DNA from: Gracilaria gracilis
Lineage: Eukaryota; Rhodophyta; Florideophyceae; Gracilariales; Gracilariaceae
DNA: 64,000 nt
Reading direction: 5' to 3'
Assembly (NCBI GenBank): GCA_030374805.1
Contig: JARGSG010000250.1
Span: 142,545-206,544 of the forward strand
Below, piece by piece: positions 23,001-34,020 of the stretch (positions within the stretch are counted from its first letter, which is position 1; each line of letters starts with the position of its first letter). The notes below the pieces were generated by a model. The model was not told where the DNA came from. It searched no databases and saw nothing but the letters and a program-made list of their open reading frames with translations. Position numbers and translations under genes: made by a program.

Positions 23001-24480
23001 ACGGTCACCTTGCCTCCAACGACTTGTTTCTCTTCGACCACAATCAAATGTTTACCTTGGCTGTGGTGGCGGGCAATAAGTCGCTTGAGACGATGTCAAT
23101 ACTTCAATAGCCCTATATTTTTGGTAAAGGAGTGGCTTGCAGATGTCTTCTTCCTCCTCAATGACCACACTGTACACGTATTCGTCGATGGAGGGCAACT
23201 GTCTGAGCCCGATTTCACTCTCTCTTCTGTAACCATAGTTTCTAGATATGTTCGTGATTCTCGGTCCCCACTTCTACGGAGATACGCTTTTACTTCTCTT
23301 AAACCCGATTGCTTCTCTTGATTGTGGGAAAAGATGAAAATATCGCGTAGAAGGGTTTACGGGATTCTGTAGCTAGGTCTATGACATAAATTCCAGCTTT
23401 TCGAAGTAGAACTCGTGTTCAATTAGATCAGGTTTAGAGGATTTTAAATTCCTATTATTCTTTCACAACCATGTAATGATCATAGATGCGTCAAAGTAAA
23501 TGTCCATGATATCGATTTAGGGACCTAGAATAAATTGTACATGATATAAAGGTTGAAAACGTAGCTCTACAGAACTATTAGCTCCTTACAACAAATGTTT
23601 CGATCTGTGTATGATGTAATGGATATCCACTGTATCAAATCCGGATGTCATTATCCTCGTCTGCACAGGCATGCGGGTCTGATAGTTGTGTACAGAGAAA
23701 GAACAACCCCCTGTTCAGGAAATTTGACCTTCATGCACTGTTCTACATTATAATTAAATGATGCAAAATGAAAAGTACTATTCGTTTCATACCTAGTGGT
23801 ACTTTTGTTTGTGGTATAGAATGATTTAATCTCGTTTACTTGTTAAACTGCCTAGCTTGTAATGGTAGTATGCAATCAATAAAATGCTTCACCTTCATTC
23901 TATTTAGCTTTATACACTTCTTTAAAATGAACTCTGTTCTAACCCTGCGTACTGTGACGGCCTAAAACCACAAGTAACACCTCCTCAGTCTCCGAACCGA
24001 ATATCGCAGACTACTCAATAGAGCATTCGCTACAGCTTCAATTTATTTGCCCACAGTATTTTCTCTATTACCTCTATCAACCTACATTGTTAAGTTTGGA
24101 TACATCCTTCATGTGTGGCTCAACTTCTCCAAAAAACTTTCGATGAACCGTTGCCTCCCAAAACCAGGCTCCATGGTCATTAACAAAACCATTTCAAGTC
24201 CTTTAATAAATAACGGTGTGATAGCACTCATAGCAATTCTTGACCAAATTCAATACCAAAGGGTATCCTTTCAAACCTGATATCTGTACACAGCTTTTTT
24301 GCCGTGATCACCTCCTCAATTGTGAATCCCTCGAACTCTTCAGGAAAACACTTGATGTAAGTCGCTTCGCCCTCAGTCTTTACATGCAACGTCCGCGTCT
24401 TCTGTAGCAAACTCTCCTACCCATCGATCAGGGCCTGACATCATCACATAGTACTCTATATATATGTATTCTTTAAATTT
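23001..24480. other. No clear gene; possible tiny RT relic near 24.1-24.4 kb
   Basis: From about 23.35 to 24.05 kb the sequence is AT-rich and stop-dense. On the minus strand near 24.3 kb a frame reads CTDIRFERIPFGIEFGQELL and, one frame on, GLEMVLLMTM, which loosely follows the 'RFxRLPFGLxSAPExFQ ... gleg' section of Ty3/gypsy or related reverse transcriptases. The catalytic DD is not seen. The relic reading is weak. Confidence 0.3.
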
Positions 24481-24827
24481 GAGCGCTCCGCAGGCGGTCC
24501 AATAGTGCGATTATGCACTAAATGGCCGTCCATAACATCTACATGCAGCCAGTCGGCTCTAACGGTTTTCATAGGAGCCCCAACCTCGGCAAGGCGAACA
24601 AAATTGGACAAAGGAATAGAAGGAGCTATAATCACAGAACTATCAATGTTTATGCAGCCCATTTGAAGTCTCAATGCGGCAGTGTGACACTCCAAGCAAG
24701 GAAGAAGAAGGAGTTTTCTTTGTTGCCCCATTAAAACATTGAGAGCCTTGTGATGGCCTTTTGTTGGAAGCGGTTTGGAATTTATATGGAGCAAATTGAA
24801 CCCTGGTTTGTTCCAGCGCTCAGTCAT
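24456..24827 (-). pseudogene. Ribulose-phosphate 3-epimerase N-terminal fragment
   Basis: From ATG 24827 the frame is open for 123 codons. Residues 63-114 read SSVIIAPSIPLSNFVRLAEV, ADWLHVDVMDGHLVHN and RTIGPP. These match the start of the TIM barrel of ribulose-5-phosphate 3-epimerase (usual IIAPSILSADFARLGEE, ADWIHVDVMDGHFVPN, TIGPP), including the metal-binding His of 'IHVD' and the Asp of 'VMDG'. The sequence before it might be a decayed targeting peptide. After IGPP the match stops and the frame ends, so three quarters of the enzyme is missing. It is a captured or processed gene fragment of Calvin-cycle/pentose-phosphate origin. Confidence 0.75.
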
Positions 24828-25240
24828 ACATGAATACTGCGTATGAAAGAAATCATAACATCACCTAAATCGTACAAGAAAGCGTGGAAAGAAAATTATT
24901 TATCACTGTCCCCATCGTTATCTAACCTGGGCTCATCAGTAACTATGTATAAAAAAGATCATAAAATTTTTTGTACACCTTGGTACCACCAGGGGGTAGA
25001 CATTCACTTGGTTCTCCATATCCTTACCATTCCGTACTCATATAAATTGATATCCTTGAGTAAGGCATAACCAGTTCTGTTCTAACTCATAAACCTTTCT
25101 GACTTTTCAAAAACATATGAAAGTAATTCTTTCTCACGCACCATTTTCTGGGGCTGAAGAAATTCCAATCACTCCATGAACCATAACCCAGAACTGCCTT
25201 ACCAAACTTGGGAAGACATAGCTCCAGTCTTTCTACAGCC
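24828..25240. other. Gene-free stretch
   Basis: No gene is supported. Short frames occur on both strands without motifs. From about 25.26 kb rightwards the minus strand starts to match copy A. Confidence 0.4.
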
Positions 25241-27569
25241 AGGCTCATCTTGAACGGAGCCAAGAATGGATGAGAAATGGATAAGTCCAAATCATGAAGA
25301 AACTTTATCGTGTATGGAGTCGATACAGAGACAAATCGATGGGAACTGGATGGGCGGTGTGCTTACGGTTGTCGTCTGTAGCCTACCAGAAACACACGCG
25401 GTTGAAGATGGCATCGACTACGCCTTGGGTGATAAGAGCTCCATGAACTATTTGAAGGGGACCTCTTTGGAGGATGGAGTGGAAGAAGGAAACGTGAAAC
25501 GAATGAAGAAGATATGTTTGGAAAACCAGATGATGTATTTGGAGTTGGAAGAGCTGGACCCAATGACGAATACGTGAAAGAACTTTGGGGAGCTAGCAGG
25601 ACCGAAGGAAAAAATGGCAATTATTTGTCAAATGATAAAAATGGACGTTTCTAGAACGCGAGCTTCTTCCGCTTTTCACTATATTCGTTCATTTTTGCGA
25701 TATATGAACCGACCACAAAAGCGGATTTGAGTACGGTGATTCGAGTCCAACGGAAATTGGGAGTGTCCTCCGAGAGTTCTACGACTCAGAGAGAAAGGGT
25801 GAGGAACTAAAAAGGGGACTTTCTTCCAATCTGCTTGAGTATGCAGAGAGTGTCAGAGTGTAAGAGGTCTCGGAGAAGGTAATCATTGAAATGAAAACTA
25901 GAGTGAAGTAATTTGTGAGCGGTGATTTGATCAACGAATGAGATAGGTTTTCAGACACGGAAGAGACTTGGTTCGCGGGATTGGATCGTTGAGGCGTGGC
26001 TAGGTGAAGAGGAAATAATGGAGAAATTGGTAGTAACAATGTTCTAGTCCTCGGTGACGTTGAAGCGGTGGATGGCAAGAATATTTTTTATATGTACAGT
26101 AGGCCTGCGCTTCGAGGTTTTGGAGTAGTTTGATTTGAAGAGAGCTTGGGCGTGTTTGAAGATGGCTGCATCGTAGATGTGGAGGCCTCCAAAACGGCAA
26201 ATATTCTCGGAATGTTGTACAGGAGATAGAACGTAAAGGCGTCAAGGGTGGAAGTGTAGTGTGGGCTGTGTGCGGCGACGGGTGTGTACTTGAAAGAGCG
26301 GATTTGGAGATGAAGGTTGATGAAGAGAGAGTCGGTCGACTCGGTAAAAAGTTGTATCTCATGGAGGAGGGCAGAAGATCAGACTACTTGGTGAAAACGG
26401 AAGAGTTGAGAACTGTACTGACTTCGTCACAGCAGCGTTCGATGAAGGCCCAGATGAAAGAAAAAACATGTCGAGAAAGCGGTCGTCTTTTGCTTCCAGC
26501 ATACCACATAGGCAGTTGGAGGTGAAAAAACAAGTTTCTGACCGTTTTCGGGAAAGAAGAAGTCGATGTCGAGTCCTAAGGCTAGGGAGTGCATTTCAAT
26601 GGTGGCAAGAATGGTAAACGCATGTTTAGAGATGAAGGGATGGATGTAATTGAAGGAAAGATGGGAATTGGAAAAATAAAACGTGATGGAGAGTGACTGT
26701 GGCATGTGTTTCTCGAACGCTGCGAGCGTGATGAGCTTCGAAATGCTTTGATGGAAGGTATGGAGTGACTTGGAGGTGAAGATGTTTTAAGAGGAGAGGA
26801 GAGAGTTGATTTTGAAGAAATGAAAGGACTCGAAGAACGAAGAGTAATTTTGCGACAGAAAAGCATTGGAGTTCTTCCAAGGCCTGTTCCTTCGTGTTGC
26901 GGGCGATTCTGAGCTTTCTTGCAGATACAGCCTTTTCAGAATCTTGAAGGAGGCCGAAGTGTGATTTGTGCGAGGCTAGTGTTTATGTCTGGGATGGAAG
27001 GAAGCGTGATTTAATGTGTTTATGACCGTCGAAGGGGGAGATGATACATCTGTAGCATGGATCCCTGGGTGGGGTGCCATAGAAGATGGTAAGAATGCCC
27101 TTTGCTTAGGAAATTTAGAAGCCATAGCTAATGTTGATTGGCTGACAATGGCAGAAAACGTCATGAGCCTAACCTAAACCGATGCCACTGAGACCGGGGG
27201 TTAGAGATGGCATGAGACATGGGTGGCATCTTGGTAGCGCAAGAGATGCTGGACGAGGTTTGGGGAATGTTATATAAGTGCTGCGAAGCGGTAGCCAGAT
27301 TTAAAGAGTTTTGAAAGTATACGAAAGGGGGGGCTCGTCATTGATACATTTGGGACGGAAAGAATTAGAGTAGTTGAGGATGTAGGAGGTTATGGGAGAA
27401 AATTTGAGGAAAGTGGGCGACTTGTCGGAGTATATTTCGACGGAGTCGGTCAAAAAGCTCATCCAATGTTGCTGGGGGATTGTCAGATACAGTAGTCATA
27501 GTAAAACTGTATGATTGCGTGCTTAAGGGTTGCAATGGCTTTTTCTCCGAGCAATAAATCTATGGGGTA

Positions 27570-27594
27570 CCGTTCCTAAAAGGCTCATTTTGGA
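27570..27594 (+). repeat. Left TIR of pogo element
   Basis: Twenty-five bases starting CCGTTCCTAAAAGGCTCA, flanked on the left by TA. The right end carries the inverted copy at 30054-30078. Confidence 0.9.
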
Positions 27595-27861
27595 AAAAGG
27601 TCGGTAGTGGAATTCTGCTTTGAGAAGGTCCTATCTCTACATCTCGTGCTCCGTTTTCGGATCTATTCAGCTCAATAGAATCGTCTCAATGAGACGAAGA
27701 GATTGAATCCATAAAGGCGCGACTTACAAAAAACCCGCGATGTAGGCATATAAAAACGTAGTTCTTGTACAGCAGCAAAACCTCCACTGGATCGTTTTAA
27801 TGTCCTGTCTGCGGCCAATTGAGTGGGTGCCAAGGCTCACTCTCGACGGCAAAGGCTCAAT

Positions 27862-30063
27862 ATGGCTCTCTCGATGAGACGCCAGGCAACCCGCCACAAA
27901 AAAGGAAAAGAACAAGCGGAGCGGCGCCGATATCTGAAACAAGTTGCAGTGTCCATGCTAAAGGACAAAAAACAAAGGCATTCTATCCAGACCATCAGTG
28001 CACACACATCATTGAGCAAATCCTTGATATACAACCTCAAACAACTCGTCGACACAAAGAATGAAGTGGCCCTTCAACGTCATCTGAGTGATACTACACA
28101 GTCCCGCACCGGCGGTAAGACGATCTTGACGCCGGCGGAAGAAAAAATGATCGTTCGTCGCATGCTCGAAGCGGCGGAACGGGGCTTCGCCGTTGATAAC
28201 GATACTTTGAAGCAAGTTATGGCACATATCGCAGGGGACAACAGGTCTGGTTGGAAGAATGGCATACCTTCCAAAGATGCAATTCGGTCATTTCGCGCAC
28301 GCCACAGGGAGCTTTCCTACAAAACCTTCTATCCAAAGGATAACGCCAAACTCAAAGGCGAGAACTACGAACATATCAAGACCTTCTTTGACGTCGTAGC
28401 AAAGCTCGGTGACACAAATAAGGGTCTTCTTACGGACCCATCTCGAATTTGGAACATGGACGAAACTTCTGTGGACTCCACATGGGGTAAAGCGGTGAAG
28501 TCTTTTGGTTCTGCGTCATCCAAACATGGTGGGTGTCGAGTTGCACAAAAAACGCAAGGCGTTGATAAACATATTACAGCCGTTGTCGTTTGTTCCGCTT
28601 CTGGTCTGAAAGCCCCTCCGTTCTTCATCATTGCTGGAAAAAATGTAATGTCCAACTGGTTCGAGCCTTTACCGGATGTCTATAGCCAAAGTGAAGATAT
28701 TTGTAAACCATTTCAACGTCCCAACTGGATGCCTAAAGACGCTGTTGTGAAGTGCACGGAAAACGGGTCAATGACTAAGGAAATTTTAGCTGCATTCGTG
28801 AAACATGTCAACCATTTTGTCCGTAAGCATGTTCCGGAGTCGCAATCTTACTTGCTCACCATGGACGGACACTCTTCTAGAAAGGGGTTTGAATGGGTCG
28901 TTGAGTGCGAATCCAACAACTGCATTCCAGTCATTAAGCCGGCCAACACGTCTCACATCCTGCAGCCATGCGACAGAAGAATCAACAAAACATTCCAAGA
29001 ATCTATACGGTTCATTCGAGATTCTTTCAATAAGTCTGCTATCCCGGAGACAAGAACGCCAAAGTTCAATTTCGCATGCGCTGTTTACGCCCATCACACC
29101 ATAACAGTGCCTGCAATACAATCTTCTTTCGAGTCCACAGGTCTATTTCCCTTCCAGCCAGAATATCCAGAACAATTTAGAGAGAAGAAAGAAGCTATAA
29201 CCACACTTTCTCTGCCAAAAGAAGACACTGTTGCGGAGCGGTTGCAGAGCTTGAAGCTGCGTAGTACAGATGCGGAGGTACTAGCAAAGGCGAGAAGCAT
29301 TTTTGAATCGTCGATGGATGGCTGCGATAAAGTACGGCACCTGAGTGAGCTCCTACGAAACGCAGTCACGGCTCATAACATAATTATGAACCACATTACT
29401 CCCCTAAAGACCGAGAAAGAACTGGCAGGTGCTGGGTTTGTCAAGCCCAAATCTGTCGTTTTCAACTGTGGTGCACCGGCGGAGCATAAAACAGTGGCGA
29501 AGATGTTGGAAGAATACCAGCAGAAAAAAGCGCAAAAGCGCGAAAAAGAACGGCAAGCTTCTCTTCAAGCAAAACGTGGGGAGGCGGAGAGGTTAGAGAA
29601 GGAGGCATCAAAGGCGAAAGCACAAGAGCAGAGGGCGAGAGAGCAGCAGCGGCGCGAAGAATACCGCAGAAGAAAAAACATTGCTCTGTATCGAGGAAGG
29701 GTGGCAAAGGATTGCATGCGTCATGCACGACGTAGCCGGCGAAAGTACATGATGCGGTCTTCAAAGAGCTTTTGTCCAACCGTTCTGTGTGCGGCACAGA
29801 CGGTGTCGCAGTTGCTCGGAGAGGTTGTTGGTGATGCGGTGGGGCCGGCTTCGTTTCCAAAGCCGACCCTTTTTGGCGTTTTTGAAGGTGGTGAGATACA
29901 AGAGAAAGATGGTTCTCTGGGAGGCGCGGTGGTTGGAGTCACAGTCTGGGGGTCAGCGTCTGCATGGAAAAGAGGGCGACAAATCGATTGCCGTGGTCAG
30001 TGGATGGTGAAAGTGGCTAAGATTAGAGATAGACAAAATGTTTTAAAAAACTGTCCAATTTGA
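27862..30063 (+). CDS. pogo/Tigger-like transposase (DDE_1, CENP-B-type)
   Basis: 733 codons without interruption from ATG 27862; an in-frame GTG 39 bases upstream is ignored because an ATG is available. The N-terminal 120 residues are basic with helix-turn-helix character (HSIQTISAHTSLSKSLIYNL). The DDE_1 nuclease core has RIWNMDETS (Asp200), YLLTMDGHSS (Asp335) and HILQPCDRRINKTF (Asp371), giving a 35-residue gap between the last two acids. FESTGLFPFQPEY closes the core as in Tigger/jerky proteins. Residues about 560-625 form a long charged coiled coil (Lys/Glu/Gln-rich). The TGA stop lies inside the right TIR. All catalytic acids are present, so it may be functional. Confidence 0.93.
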   Translation: MALSMRRQATRHKKGKEQAERRRYLKQVAVSMLKDKKQRHSIQTISAHTSLSKSLIYNLKQLVDTKNEVALQRHLSDTTQSRTGGKTILTPAEEKMIVRRMLEAAERGFAVDNDTLKQVMAHIAGDNRSGWKNGIPSKDAIRSFRARHRELSYKTFYPKDNAKLKGENYEHIKTFFDVVAKLGDTNKGLLTDPSRIWNMDETSVDSTWGKAVKSFGSASSKHGGCRVAQKTQGVDKHITAVVVCSASGLKAPPFFIIAGKNVMSNWFEPLPDVYSQSEDICKPFQRPNWMPKDAVVKCTENGSMTKEILAAFVKHVNHFVRKHVPESQSYLLTMDGHSSRKGFEWVVECESNNCIPVIKPANTSHILQPCDRRINKTFQESIRFIRDSFNKSAIPETRTPKFNFACAVYAHHTITVPAIQSSFESTGLFPFQPEYPEQFREKKEAITTLSLPKEDTVAERLQSLKLRSTDAEVLAKARSIFESSMDGCDKVRHLSELLRNAVTAHNIIMNHITPLKTEKELAGAGFVKPKSVVFNCGAPAEHKTVAKMLEEYQQKKAQKREKERQASLQAKRGEAERLEKEASKAKAQEQRAREQQRREEYRRRKNIALYRGRVAKDCMRHARRSRRKYMMRSSKSFCPTVLCAAQTVSQLLGEVVGDAVGPASFPKPTLFGVFEGGEIQEKDGSLGGAVVGVTVWGSASAWKRGRQIDCRGQWMVKVAKIRDRQNVLKNCPI

Positions 30064-30078
30064 GCCTTTTAGGAACGG
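30054..30078 (-). repeat. Right TIR of pogo element
   Basis: Inverted copy of the left TIR, followed by the TA target duplication at 30079-30080. It contains the last codons and stop of the transposase gene. Confidence 0.9.
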
Positions 30079-30959
30079 TAAGCGAAAACGGGAGAGCAAG
30101 AGAAGATTGAATGGGAGACGGGATGGGAGAGTGTGTTCTGTCAGAGTGCGAGTTTGAGTTGCTGCTTAAGGACTTAGATTGCATCATTTCTAAAGGTAAT
30201 GGTTGTGAAACAGATGGCGCTGACTTCGTATGGGAAGATTTCCCATTGAGGTTGAAGGCACTGGGTAGCAGAGGAGACGGCGTTGTGAAAAATCGACTTG
30301 AAGAAGACCGGGTCGTGGAGGAGAGAGATAAGCTCGTCTGCCTTGCGGTTGCCGAGAGTAGAGGCGATAGAAGACATGAAGAGTACCATGCGTGGAAAGC
30401 GCGGGTTGTTAAGAAAGGGAACGTAAGGGGGCGATGGTGTAGGATAGGAGGGAGAGGGATTGCAGACGGGTTTGCTGACGATATCGTAGGCGTTTTGGGT
30501 GCGGAGGGAGATGGAGAATTGTTGCTAGTGACGGGAACCGTAGTCGGCGATAGTGACGATGAGAGAAAGGCCATTGGAGGAAAGTGGTGGAGATGGTGGT
30601 GAAAGTTAGCGGGTTGAATTGTGACGCTTTATACGGGAAGAGAAGTCGGGGAGGCCAACACCGGGGGATTAAAAAACGCTTGTAGATGGTGCGACGGTTG
30701 GGACATACCTTTTGCTGGCTTTCAATGGCCGGGATGGTGCGAGAAAAGAAAGAACACCCTTGAAAAGCAGCAATGAGGCAAAGTGGGTAGCGGTATGGGG
30801 CTTTTGGGGGTAAGGATGAGTACATTGTCGGAATCGAAATAAAGCGCGCTATCGGTGGGACGGAATGGCCAGGATGGTTGCACCTAATTCCAAAGCGTTT
30901 CAACAGTGAGAGGTTAAATGGCTGACGTGAGGCGTGTCGAATATATGTGCTATATGCCT

Positions 30960-31150
30960 AGAGAGAATTTCTATCTTATGGGCTTGTACTCTTCTAACCC
31001 GGTTCCATAAACTGCCATCTATGCATATGCATCACTATTTGCCGCCCTAAATTTCTAAATATATGATACTTTCAAACTTACATTGTGTTCGAAAACTAGC
31101 AGGAAAGAAAGAAAAGTTTTAGTTTGTCTTCCATTCAAAGTAGGAATAAT
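30960..31150 (-). repeat. Element terminus of copy B
   Basis: On the minus strand TTGAATGGAAGACAAACTA, CTGCTAGTTTTCGAACACAA and TATCATATATTTAGAAATTT match the 5' flank of copy A at 18.81-18.90 kb at most positions. This fixes the outer end of copy B near 31.15 kb. Confidence 0.6.
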
Positions 31151-31299
31151 GGAATAATTCTGAAAAAAGTTTGCCACATAAATTAGCATAAGTGGGAGTG
31201 TGAAAACATATTGGGTACTTGGCACTTTTAAAGTTGTGTAGACTCATCGGATTTTCATTCATTTTATTTCAGTCATTTTTGAGACCGAAACTGGCCTTC
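31151..31299. other. Gene-free junction before the tandem array
   Basis: AT-rich with no gene or motif recognised; homology to the tandem array begins at about 31.3 kb. Confidence 0.4.
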
Positions 31300-33579
31300 C
31301 GTTAACACCAACGCGGCTCCTGGATTCTAAAATGTGTGCCATCGTCCGATACATATAGGTGGTGCTCATTTAAATTAATTTTAGTAACACATCATTGATT
31401 CCAGTTTATGTATTAAAATCGTCTGGGAGACGTGCAGAAACGTAGAGTTCAATAAATACTTACGATCGGGACACTGGACGTACCGTCAACCAATAATCGT
31501 ATCCATTTTCGAATTGTTAACCTAGCCTTCTACATTGCAGTAAGTATGTGCTCCAAAACATAGATATGAGTAAAAGAAATGTGCATAGCAGATGATTTAG
31601 AGAACCAATGGCAGGCGAGTCTGTACAAAATCTTTCCCAAACCCGTTGACTAATTTGACAAGTTACTGTCCAAAATCGCCCGAAATCGGTTTCTTTCAAC
31701 AATACTCAACCCTAAAGTACTTGGCATGTAAAATAATCCAGGATTCTGGAATGTTTGCGTAAATATGCTCGCGGTCTTTCTGCTTTAATTATTCAGAAAG
31801 ATACGAAGCGAGCTGCTCTTGGGTTTCATGAATTGCGCTCTTTCAAAGGGCTCATGTACCAATTTTTTTGTTCTCATCACATCATTTTCAGCCGTGAGTG
31901 CTTAGAAGCAGTTCTTGTCGATCAGTGGAAAACAACATCTTTGGTTTCATAATGAAATCTACAAGTCTATGTAATTTCTGCAATGTAAGTAACGTAATTC
32001 CTATTTTACTTTCCAAAGCAATTGAAATCATGAAAGGTGTTCTGCAGAATGCTCGTCAACCGATCTCCCAATCTCATGCACTTCTTTATAATCTGAATTT
32101 ACATAAAGTAGAAAAATTTAGAGCTCATTATAATGTTACGAAGAAGGAGTTCTTACTCGAAAATTGGTTGTTCCATCTTCGAACGTCTACCATACTCTGA
32201 TGAGAGACTACCATTAGTCACTGATAAAGAAGAGAACAACAAAGCAGACTGAAGTGTAAAAAGAACCGAGCCAAATCGGAAAAGAGCGTTAACGGAGGGA
32301 AGTGAATAATATGATCAATGGTATATTCCGGAATAGGAATTCCAGAGCGAGAACGCCTAGATGATGTATTGTGTCCAATTTAATTTAAGCTGTTGTATTT
32401 GCTATTCGTCGGGATAGAACCTGAAACTATAGTCAGACGAGGAACAGAATTGATACTACTACAATTAGGAATTGGAGACTGAGATATGATATTTCAATTG
32501 CTCATGATGGAAAGTATCTTGGGACAATATTGACCTGGCCCGGACCTTTGGCCAACGTACAGCTTTTCATTAAAGGTTGCTTTTCAGTGAACAACCAGAC
32601 AGGCTTGAGAAATGCCAATCAAGAAAAGTTGGATTCCTGAGTTCTTTGAGATCATTGTGACTTAGATTTTCGGAAGAAGTGGGATCTCTTGCGCGCATTG
32701 AATTTCAAATTACAAGTTCCTGTTCAATCTGGGATCGATCAGAAATATACTTGGACTTGAATTGAAAATAAGGTTATAGCTTTTTACCCTCATTTCATTG
32801 AGCTTTCACCAGATGAGTACCTCAAATTAACGACAAAAAACCTTTGTTGTTTTATGAAAAATTGCAACTGAAGAGCGTTTATTTAGAAATTCATTATTTC
32901 GAGAGAGCTGCTCACCGTTTTACAAAATAGGTAAAGAGTTCAAAATGAATGCGTTTCCAACAAAACTGTTATCGAAACACTCTTTCATAGGCCTCCATAT
33001 CTTGAGAAAAACTATATATTCTCTCTATTGCTCATGCGAAAATAGGCTGCTTACACACGACATGAGCTTCAAGTATATAACTGTATTCTTTTAAAGTACA
33101 TGTGAAAACTGTGCACTTCCTCTTATTCATGTAATGAGTAAAATTGGCCAGACGGTTGCCACTAAATGACTTGGTGCTTGGTGTTAATACTTTAGGTTCA
33201 TTATGTGAGACTGTTAACTTTTGCACTCTAGCGTAGAACTCATGAGTGCGTATGGGTTGTGTCGTTTGTGGTTCTAGCGCCTTTTGGCGTTAGTAGTTGC
33301 CAGAGGCCGACCAATCATACCTCTTAGAAAACCTTCTTTGATTATTGAGATGATCTAGCTAAAGCCATCAAATGAGAATGCACTTGTGGGCACTTCTCCA
33401 GTTGATCGAGCAGAAGAATTTACCGCAAATAAGCGCAATGCATCGTTACAGGACAATGGTTTTCTTAGTTTTCGAATTGTTATTGTACGGGGTTTTCGTT
33501 CTAATACCTCTCTGGTTCTATCGAATTTCTGAAGGCCTCTTTTCCTTTCTTGGCGTTCACACAAAAGGTATTAACTTCA

Positions 33580-34020
33580 TTACCACAAGCAACCCCCATG
33601 TTTCTTCTGAACTTTTCCTTTCGCAACGCAACTTGAGCAAATGTTGTAAGATTTCTTCCTTTCCTCATTGAAGTACATTTTGATTTTGTACTGCGGCTTG
33701 AGCCTGCTACAGATTGAACAGTTGTGTTTATCATTAATATCGCCCAGCCTCGCTATGACGCTCTCCGTAGTTTCGGTACTGGTAGATTTGCGGTGGCTTT
33801 TGCTCTTATCTGAGCACTTGCATTTGCAGCGACCCTCTTCAACGTCTAGAATGCCATGGTCGCAAGGGGTACCATCCTTTTTCACGGGCTGGCAATCATC
33901 CTCACTATACCATAGCTTCTTTTTAGGAGCATGGTTTCGATTCTGAATTGCCATCAACCGATTATGCAATTCAAGAGTTTTCAACATTTCTGATGGTGAG
34001 GAACTGCTGCTGCCTGCCAT
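33580..34020 (-). CDS. Small cysteine-rich (zinc-ribbon-like) protein, copy 1
   Basis: 146 codons from ATG 34020 to TAA. A Ser-rich start and a helix (SEMLKTLELHNRLMAIQNR) are followed by two cysteine groups. The first has Cys43, Cys53, Cys65, Cys67 and Cys69. The second is CSIC (101, 104) and CSSC (128, 131), separated by a basic 23-residue strand region with KPQYKIKMYFNEERKKSYN, the layout of a CxxC-CxxC zinc ribbon. The family is not recognised. An identical protein is encoded 6877 bases to the right. Preservation of the frame in both copies, in a region otherwise full of stops, suggests it is or was recently expressed. A spliced longer gene cannot be excluded. Confidence 0.6.
   Translation of the reverse strand: MAGSSSSSPSEMLKTLELHNRLMAIQNRNHAPKKKLWYSEDDCQPVKKDGTPCDHGILDVEEGRCKCKCSDKSKSHRKSTSTETTESVIARLGDINDKHNCSICSRLKPQYKIKMYFNEERKKSYNICSSCVAKGKVQKKHGGCLW

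Larger units (their letters stand above)
27570..30078 (+). mobile_element. Intact pogo-family DNA transposon
   Basis: Terminal inverted repeats begin CCGTTCCTAAAAGGCTCA at 27570 and end with its complement at 30078 (25 bp, two mismatches near the inner end). TA dinucleotides flank both ends (27568-27569 and 30079-30080), the TA target duplication of Tc1/mariner/pogo elements. Removing the element joins sequence that aligns continuously with copy A near 19.94 kb, so the empty site is visible in the same window. Length is 2509 bp and it holds one uninterrupted transposase gene. Confidence 0.93.
25240..31000 (-). pseudogene. Decayed transposase-like gene, copy B (split by a pogo element)
   Basis: Read on the minus strand, the pieces match copy A in order: CSFFSRTIPAIE (30.8 kb), KADELISLLHDPVF with FHNAVS (30.3 kb), then, across the inserted pogo element, the block equivalent to AVAALRHAVVQLF (27.5 kb), a MAPHPGIHATDV block (27.05 kb), DSEKAVSARKLRIARNTKEQ (26.9 kb), a FHQSISKLITLAAFEKH block equivalent to LHLGISKLFKLAAIERF (26.75 kb) and the MRYN block (26.36 kb). 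Frames shift repeatedly. The + strand is purine-rich here, the mirror image of copy A. No activity is expected. Confidence 0.55.

Noticed and set aside
29462-30574. Minus-strand ORFs overlapping the pogo transposase
   Set aside because: Shadow frames of the DDE_1 gene; only the part beyond 30079 belongs to the older copy B element.
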